Origin: Lentisphaeria bacterium
GTDB taxonomy: Bacteria > Verrucomicrobiota > Lentisphaeria > Oligosphaerales > Oligosphaeraceae
Reading direction: 5' to 3'
Length of the DNA stretch: 27,159 nt
NCBI GenBank assembly: GCA_016287975.1
Contig: JAEEXV010000008.1
Coordinates: 1-27,159, forward strand
Shown here one piece after another: positions 23,073 through 27,159 of this stretch (its first letter is position 1; each line of letters begins with the position of its first letter). The notes under the pieces were generated by a model. The model searched no databases and was not told the DNA's origin. It saw only the letters and a program-made list of their open reading frames with translations. The position numbers and the translations under genes are program-made.

Positions 23073-25109
23073 ATGAAGCGTCTTCTCTGCCTTTTCGCCC
23101 TCTGCCTTAGCGCCGCCGCCGCCGAGCCGCACTGGCTCCGCAGCGCGCGCATCGTCTCGGTTCGGCATCCCGAGCGCCCCTTTGTCGAGGCGCAGCTGCA
23201 AAAGCAGCTGGAAGACCTCAAGGCGAGCGGCGTCAACGTCATCGAGGACCACGGCGCGATGCAGTTCGTGCCGAACCTGAAGGCGCCGACCACCCGCGCC
23301 CAGTGGAAGACGCCAGTCAACTACGCCGTCGCGGAGCCCTTCTCGCTGCTGGTCAAGCGCCTCGGCTTCCGTCTCATCCACCATACCACGAGCACCTTCG
23401 TCCCCATCGACGCGATGGAGCACCCCGAATACCGCCCGTGGTTCTCCTGCGACCTGCGCACAGGCAAGACCGCCCTGCGCCCCGCGGGCACCGCCTACAG
23501 CGACGCCGTCTTCATGGACCTGAACCACCCTGGCTTCCGCGCCTGCATCTTCCCCCGCATGGCCGAATACGCCCGACGCTGCCAGATCGACCTCTTCCAG
23601 ACCGACGAGGTCGAGTGGCTCCCCGACATCTATGCCTGCGGCAGCCCCGAAGGCTCCCAGAAACTCTACCGCGAGCGCATCGGCGCCCTCCCCACGGGCA
23701 AATACGACCTGGGCAGCGTCGCCTGGCGGCGCTACGTCGAATTCCGCTACGCCTCGGGGCGCGACTTCTACCGCGCGCTGCTCGCCGCCCTCCGCGCCGT
23801 CAACCCCGACATGGGAATCTCGGGATGCCTCGCGGGAATCTCGGGCGGCGGGCCGTGGCGCAACGAATGGGGCATCGGCAACAGCGCCTGGCTCTCTGGC
23901 CTCACCGTCGGCTTCCACGAACTTGAAGTCGCGCACCATCCCAAAGGCAAGCGCGGCGGCTACATGTCGCCGAGTTTCGCCCCCGCCTACTATGCCGAGA
24001 TGGGCCTCTACGACGCATTCTACGAGGCCTACGGCTGGGACGCCGTCTACGCCATCGGCTACCCCGCCACCTGGAAGAAGCCCGATTCCGAGCAGTTCTT
24101 CCTGTGGGCGCTGACCTCCCTCATGGGCTACCGCTATGAAATGCGCGACTACCAGGCCGAACCCGAGTGGTTCGCGTGGGAAGCCAGGCATGAAAAGGAC
24201 CTCCTCGGCCCGCGCTTCATCGCCGACATCGGCGTCCTCTACCCCGAAAAGGCCAAGAACTACACCCGCCAGGGCGGCGAATACTACAGGAACTGGGCTG
24301 GCGTCTCCCAGGCCCTCGCCGACCAGAACCTCGTCTACACCCAGGTCCCCGAGGCCCTCTTCGACAAACCCGAACTCCTCAGGCGCTTCCGCGTGCTCGT
24401 CCTCCCCTCGACCCCCTATCTCCCGCCCGCCGTCGCCCGACACCTCGCCGACTTCGTCAAGGCGGGCGGCGCGCTCGTCCTCGTCGGACCAGTCGAGGGC
24501 AGGGATCCATTCTCCGACGCCCCCGCCGCGAAACTGCCCTTCCCTGGCCTCGCCGATAGCGCCGACGCCAGGGACTATCGGCCGCGCAAATACGCCTTCG
24601 GCAAGGGACGCGTCGTCGTCATCCCAGGGCGGATGGGCCTCCCCATGATGAGCAACCTCGCCCAGAAGAGCCACGTCTTCCACGAGACCGCCGACTTCGC
24701 CTTGCGACGGCAATTCGCCCAGCTGGTGCGCAGTCTCCTCCCTGACGGCCCCGCCGTGAATGTCGCGGGCCTGCCGCCCAAGGTCCTCGTCAACGCATTC
24801 GACACCACCGCACACGACGACGGCACCACCCGCCGCACCGTCCGCATCCTCGACTGCTCCCCTGGCTACAACGAGGGCGACGCCATCCCCGAGACCAACC
24901 AGCCCCTCCTCTTCACCCCCATCGCAAAACGAAACGGCAGCGCCCCCGTCGTCGTCACCCTCCGCGGCTTCACCGCCAAAAACGCGCGCCTCCTCTCCCC
25001 AGACCGCAAGGACGCCCTCACCCTCCAGCCCGCCGTCACCCACGGAAACACCCGCGTCAGCATCCCCGCCGGCGAACTCGGACGATATTCCATCCTTGTC
25101 TGCGAATAA
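23073..25109 (+). CDS. secreted glycoside hydrolase, GH42-like with class I amidotransferase-like trimerisation domain
   Basis: A 678-aa exported protein with a signal peptide (MKRLLCLFALCLSAAAA). The barrel (about 20-390) opens with an EAQLQKQLEDLKASGVNVIED segment and has CQIDLFQTDEVEWLPDIY with acidic E179 as a likely catalytic acid, plus long aromatic stretches (YYAEMGLYDAFYEAYGWDAVY). Residues ~395-530 form a Rossmann-like domain: RFIADIGVLYPE, then RFRVLVLPSTPYLPPAVARHLADFV followed by KAGGALVLVGP. That is the pattern of the trimerisation domain found after the barrel in GH42 beta-galactosidases. A beta-rich tail ends the protein. The exact specificity is unknown. Start ATG 23073 has AAAGGAG at 23059-23065. 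It follows the first glycosidase gene on the same strand, but the REP-like pair separates them, so it may have its own promoter. It belongs to the AraC-linked carbohydrate locus. Confidence 0.75.
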   Translation: MKRLLCLFALCLSAAAAEPHWLRSARIVSVRHPERPFVEAQLQKQLEDLKASGVNVIEDHGAMQFVPNLKAPTTRAQWKTPVNYAVAEPFSLLVKRLGFRLIHHTTSTFVPIDAMEHPEYRPWFSCDLRTGKTALRPAGTAYSDAVFMDLNHPGFRACIFPRMAEYARRCQIDLFQTDEVEWLPDIYACGSPEGSQKLYRERIGALPTGKYDLGSVAWRRYVEFRYASGRDFYRALLAALRAVNPDMGISGCLAGISGGGPWRNEWGIGNSAWLSGLTVGFHELEVAHHPKGKRGGYMSPSFAPAYYAEMGLYDAFYEAYGWDAVYAIGYPATWKKPDSEQFFLWALTSLMGYRYEMRDYQAEPEWFAWEARHEKDLLGPRFIADIGVLYPEKAKNYTRQGGEYYRNWAGVSQALADQNLVYTQVPEALFDKPELLRRFRVLVLPSTPYLPPAVARHLADFVKAGGALVLVGPVEGRDPFSDAPAAKLPFPGLADSADARDYRPRKYAFGKGRVVVIPGRMGLPMMSNLAQKSHVFHETADFALRRQFAQLVRSLLPDGPAVNVAGLPPKVLVNAFDTTAHDDGTTRRTVRILDCSPGYNEGDAIPETNQPLLFTPIAKRNGSAPVVVTLRGFTAKNARLLSPDRKDALTLQPAVTHGNTRVSIPAGELGRYSILVCE

Positions 25110-25119
25110 TAAGACACGT

Positions 25120-25225
25120 CTAATTTAAAACGGGAAACCGCTTGACAGCGGCAATCCACCCACTATATTAGGCCACATGCCCACTCTACAGGAGGCATTG
25201 TGGCATTTTTCCTGTTTTAAATTAG
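25120..25225. promoter_or_regulatory. 18-bp inverted repeat flanking the feo promoter
   Basis: CTAATTTAAAACGGGAAA (25120-25137) is matched in inverse orientation at 25208-25225 with one difference. The two arms are 70 bases apart and bracket the -35/-10 boxes and start region, an arrangement expected of paired operators. The AT-rich core stands out in GC-rich DNA. Confidence 0.6.
25142..25169 (+). promoter_or_regulatory. feoA: sigma-70-type promoter of the feo operon
   Basis: A perfect TTGACA (25142-25147) and TATATT (25164-25169) are separated by 16 bases. Transcription would begin near 25176, leaving a leader of about 70 bases before the first feoA start. It is the best promoter in the window. 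Confidence 0.75.
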
Positions 25226-25236
25226 TTTTAACTAAT
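25221..25236. promoter_or_regulatory. 16-bp palindrome in the feo leader, candidate iron-regulator site
   Basis: ATTAGTT-TT-AACTAAT is a perfect 7-bp inverted repeat with a 2-base centre, partly overlapping the right arm of the larger repeat. It also forms part of an 11-base tandem (GTTTTAAATTA then GTTTTAACTAA, 25214-25235). The TTAG...CTAA layout resembles DtxR/IdeR/MntR-type boxes, which control feo genes in other bacteria. No regulator gene is nearby. Confidence 0.5.
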
Positions 25237-25248
25237 GTTTTTTCGGCA

Positions 25249-25461
25249 ATGTACCCGATAGCGATGGCAGGAGCGGGGGAGACGGTGTTGATCCGGAAGA
25301 TCACGGGGGACGAGAAGGTGCGCCAGCATCTGGCGGAACTGGGTTTCGTGGTGGACGAGGAGGTGACGGTCGTGAGCGCGACGGACGGGAATTTGATTGT
25401 GAAGGTGAAGGATGCGCGGGTTGCCATCGGATTGGGGATGGCGAATCGGATCCTGGTGTAG
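25249..25461 (+). CDS. feoA: FeoA-domain protein (first copy)
   Basis: A 70-aa SH3-like FeoA protein, a small cytosolic partner of the ferrous transporter FeoB. The family pattern is clear: AGAGETVLIRKITG, then VRQHLAELGFVVDEEVTVV, GNLIVKVKDARVAIGLGMANRILV. Start: ATG 25249 (or ATG 25264). The longer reading from ATG 25177 would begin at the predicted transcription start, and its first 24 residues do not fit the family. A strong AGGAGG at 25190-25195 is followed two bases later by an in-frame TTG (25198), too close for normal use; its role is unclear. It is the first gene of feoA-feoA-feoB. Confidence 0.85.
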   Translation: MYPIAMAGAGETVLIRKITGDEKVRQHLAELGFVVDEEVTVVSATDGNLIVKVKDARVAIGLGMANRILV

Positions 25462-25477
25462 TGAAGGAGAACGGAAG

Positions 25478-25699
25478 ATGACGCTGAAGGAAGCGAAGAT
25501 TGGCCAGACGGTCAAGGTGGTGCGGCTGGGATGCGCGGGGAAACTCCGCCGTCGGCTGCTGGACATGGGGATCACGAAGGATGTCGCGATCACGGTTCGG
25601 AAGGTCGCCCCGCTGGGCGACCCCCTGGAGTTGACGGTGCGCGGGTATGAACTGTCCCTGCGCCGCGAGGAGGCGGAGGCCATCGAGGTCGAGGCATGA
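25478..25699 (+). CDS. feoA: FeoA-domain protein (second copy)
   Basis: A 73-aa FeoA protein: TLKEAKIGQTVKVVRLGCAG, LRRRLLDMGITKDVAITVRKVAPLGDPLELTVRGYELSLRREEAEAI. This is the more typical FeoA of the two, with the L-x-D-M-G-I turn and the G-Y-x-L-S-L-R-R-x-E-A end. Start ATG 25478 with AAGGAGA at 25464-25470. It begins 16 bases after the first feoA and its stop overlaps the earlier possible feoB ATG at 25696. The two FeoA proteins are clearly diverged from each other, so they probably have different roles at FeoB rather than being a recent duplication. Confidence 0.93.
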   Translation: MTLKEAKIGQTVKVVRLGCAGKLRRRLLDMGITKDVAITVRKVAPLGDPLELTVRGYELSLRREEAEAIEVEA

Positions 25700-25722
25700 G
25701 CAAAACCGAAGGAGTGACGGCA

Positions 25723-27159
25723 ATGGAAATCAAGATTGCGCTGGCGGGGAATCCGAACTGCGGCAAGACGACGCTGTTCAACGAACTGACGGGAAGCAGC
25801 CAGCACGTCGGCAACTGGCCTGGCGTGACGGTGGAGAAGAAGGACGGGCGGATGAAGGGGCGCAAGGATGTCGTCATCCAGGACCTGCCTGGCATCTACT
25901 CGCTCTCCCCCTACTCGCCCGAGGAGGTCGTGGCGCGCCGCTATCTCGTCAACGACAAGCCCGACGCCATCATCAACATCGTCGACGGCACCAACATCGA
26001 GCGGAACCTCTATCTGACGACGCAGCTGCTGGAGCTGAACATCCCGACCGTCGTCGCAATCAACATGATGGACCTGGTCGGAAAGAACGGCGATGAAATC
26101 CAGCTGAAGAAGCTCTCGGAGGAACTCGGCTGCCCCGTCGTCCCCATCAGCGCGCTGAACGGCGACGGCTGCCGCGCGATGGCCGAACAGGCAATCGCCG
26201 CCGCAGGCGCCAAATCGTGCGGGGAGCGCCCCCATGTTTTCTCGGGCTCCGTCGAGCACGCCCTCGCCCATATCGAGGAATCCATCGAGGGCAAGGTGGA
26301 GCGCCGCAATCTGCGCTGGTTCGCCGTCAAGCTCTTCGAGCGGGACGAGGAGGTGCTCAAGGAACTGTCGCTGGACAAGGAGCTCGCCGACCACCTCGAC
26401 GCGCACATCAAGGAGTGCGAGAAGGAGATGGAGGACGACTCGGAGAGCATCGTCACCAACCAGCGCTACGCCTACATCAAGAAGGTGGTCGGGCGGACCG
26501 TCCGCAAGAAGGCCGCCCCTGGCAGCCTGACGCTCTCCGACAAGATCGACCGCGTGGTCACCAACCGCGTGCTGGCGCTCCCCATCTTCGCCGTCGTCAT
26601 CTGGTTCATGTACTGGGTCTCCGTCTCCACCGTCGGCACCTGGATGACCGACTGGGCCAACGACGGCGTCTTCGGCGACGGCTGGTTCGTCGCCTGGACC
26701 GCCGACAGCGCGCTCTTCACCTCCAGGGAGGTCAAGGAGCGCAACGCCGCCGCCGAAAAGGCCTTCGACCCCAAGGAAGCCCTCGCGGAGAAGAACCGCG
26801 AAATCGCCGCGAAGAACGCGGCGGCGAAGGAGGCCTGGCAGCTGGCGTGCGCGCAGGCCTGGGCCAAAGGCGAGCCGCTGCCCGAGGAGCCCGAATACGA
26901 AAAGGAGGCCACCGAGGCGGAGTTCGAGCCCGAGACCTGGGAATCGGTCTCGGGCGACTATGAGGACGCCAAGAAGCGCGTGGAGAAGTTCGAGGAGGCC
27001 TACGCCAAGGCGGCCGAGGACACCGAGGCCTTCGTGAAGGAGGCCGAAGCCGAGGCGCAACAGGCCGCCGCCCTCGCGGAGAAGGCCGCCTCCATGGCCG
27101 CCACGGACAAGGCGGCCGCCGCCCTCCATCGCGGGCTGCTGGCGCAGGACGCCGCCAGG
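25723..27159 (+). CDS. feoB: ferrous iron transporter FeoB, N-terminal part with a large inserted segment
   Basis: The first 479 residues of the Fe(II) transporter; the frame is open to the window end. The cytosolic G domain is complete: G1 GNPNCGKT (K15), G2 WPGVTVEKK, G3 DLPGIYSLSPYSPEE, G4 NMMD and G5 SAL. It is followed by the helical GDI-like region and the first membrane helix (LALPIFAVVIWFMYWVSV, about residues 284-303). After WMTDWANDGVFGDGWFVAW comes an unusually long charged stretch from about residue 330 to the end of the window, rich in Ala, Glu and Lys, probably coiled coil. Start: ATG 25723 with GAAGGAG at 25708-25714. ATG 25696, overlapping the feoA stop, is an alternative. Iron uptake fits the needs of an anaerobe with radical SAM and glycyl-radical enzymes. 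Confidence 0.95.
   Translation, partial: MEIKIALAGNPNCGKTTLFNELTGSSQHVGNWPGVTVEKKDGRMKGRKDVVIQDLPGIYSLSPYSPEEVVARRYLVNDKPDAIINIVDGTNIERNLYLTTQLLELNIPTVVAINMMDLVGKNGDEIQLKKLSEELGCPVVPISALNGDGCRAMAEQAIAAAGAKSCGERPHVFSGSVEHALAHIEESIEGKVERRNLRWFAVKLFERDEEVLKELSLDKELADHLDAHIKECEKEMEDDSESIVTNQRYAYIKKVVGRTVRKKAAPGSLTLSDKIDRVVTNRVLALPIFAVVIWFMYWVSVSTVGTWMTDWANDGVFGDGWFVAWTADSALFTSREVKERNAAAEKAFDPKEALAEKNREIAAKNAAAKEAWQLACAQAWAKGEPLPEEPEYEKEATEAEFEPETWESVSGDYEDAKKRVEKFEEAYAKAAEDTEAFVKEAEAEAQQAAALAEKAASMAATDKAAAALHRGLLAQDAAR

Noticed and set aside
25177..25248. N-terminal extension of the first FeoA from ATG 25177
   Set aside because: It would start at the predicted transcription start, has no ribosome site, and its sequence does not fit the FeoA family.

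Overview
This 27.2 kb window is high-GC chromosomal DNA. It most likely comes from an anaerobic member of the Lentisphaerota (Victivallales-like) or a close relative in the PVC superphylum. That placement is an inference from gene content: a class III (oxygen-sensitive) ribonucleotide reductase, Feo ferrous iron uptake, a TIGR04073-type exosortase-associated protein, a DUF1559-type pseudopilin beside an AraC regulator, and large secreted TIM-barrel glycosidase-like proteins. No rRNA or other phylogenetic marker is present to confirm it.

Layout. 1-2233: anaerobic dNTP synthesis operon (3' end of nrdD, a glutaredoxin-like CxxC protein, nrdG). 2405-3295: secreted TIGR04073-like protein ending in a strong intrinsic terminator. 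3380-5977: cytosolic NtrB/NtrC-type two-component pair (sigma-54 activator). 5978-6222: 32-bp tandem repeats with a GC hairpin. 6223-12543: a tightly packed run with a metallophosphoesterase, rhamnulokinase rhaB, two secreted proteins (one with a degenerate formylglycine-generating-enzyme fold), L-rhamnose isomerase rhaA and a double-ACT protein. 12560-12642: tRNA-Leu(UAA). 12643-13195: a gene-free stretch with hairpins and a G-rich minisatellite. 13196-15650: a compositionally different block (SseB-like protein, HAD-family lipoprotein, an unknown protein on the minus strand). 15925-18129: a tandem AAA+ ATPase. 18187-18250: a palindromic element. 18336-25109: a carbohydrate locus with an AraC regulator divergent from a pseudopilin and two secreted glycosidase-like proteins, which are separated by two copies of a REP-like element. 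25120-27159: the feo iron operon (feoA, feoA, feoB cut by the window end), with a clear sigma-70 promoter and striking symmetric sequences around it.

How the genes work together. The nrd genes make and activate a glycyl-radical reductase with a private thiol donor. rhaB and rhaA perform the first two cytosolic steps of rhamnose use, but the aldolase is not in the window. The AraC/pseudopilin/glycosidase block looks like a sugar-responsive surface degradation unit. The feo operon supplies Fe(II), which the radical SAM activase NrdG also needs.

The most interesting hidden signals are: (1) near-complete avoidance of the tetranucleotide CCGG in the native genes, enforced by codon choice before glycine and relaxed in the 12.6-15.9 kb block; (2) a large charged, alanine-rich insertion in FeoB; (3) a 17/18 inverted repeat plus a 16-bp palindrome around the feo promoter; (4) a 21-bp-period direct repeat between the AraC gene and its divergent neighbour; (5) a family of palindromic elements shared between 18.2 kb and 22.6-22.9 kb.
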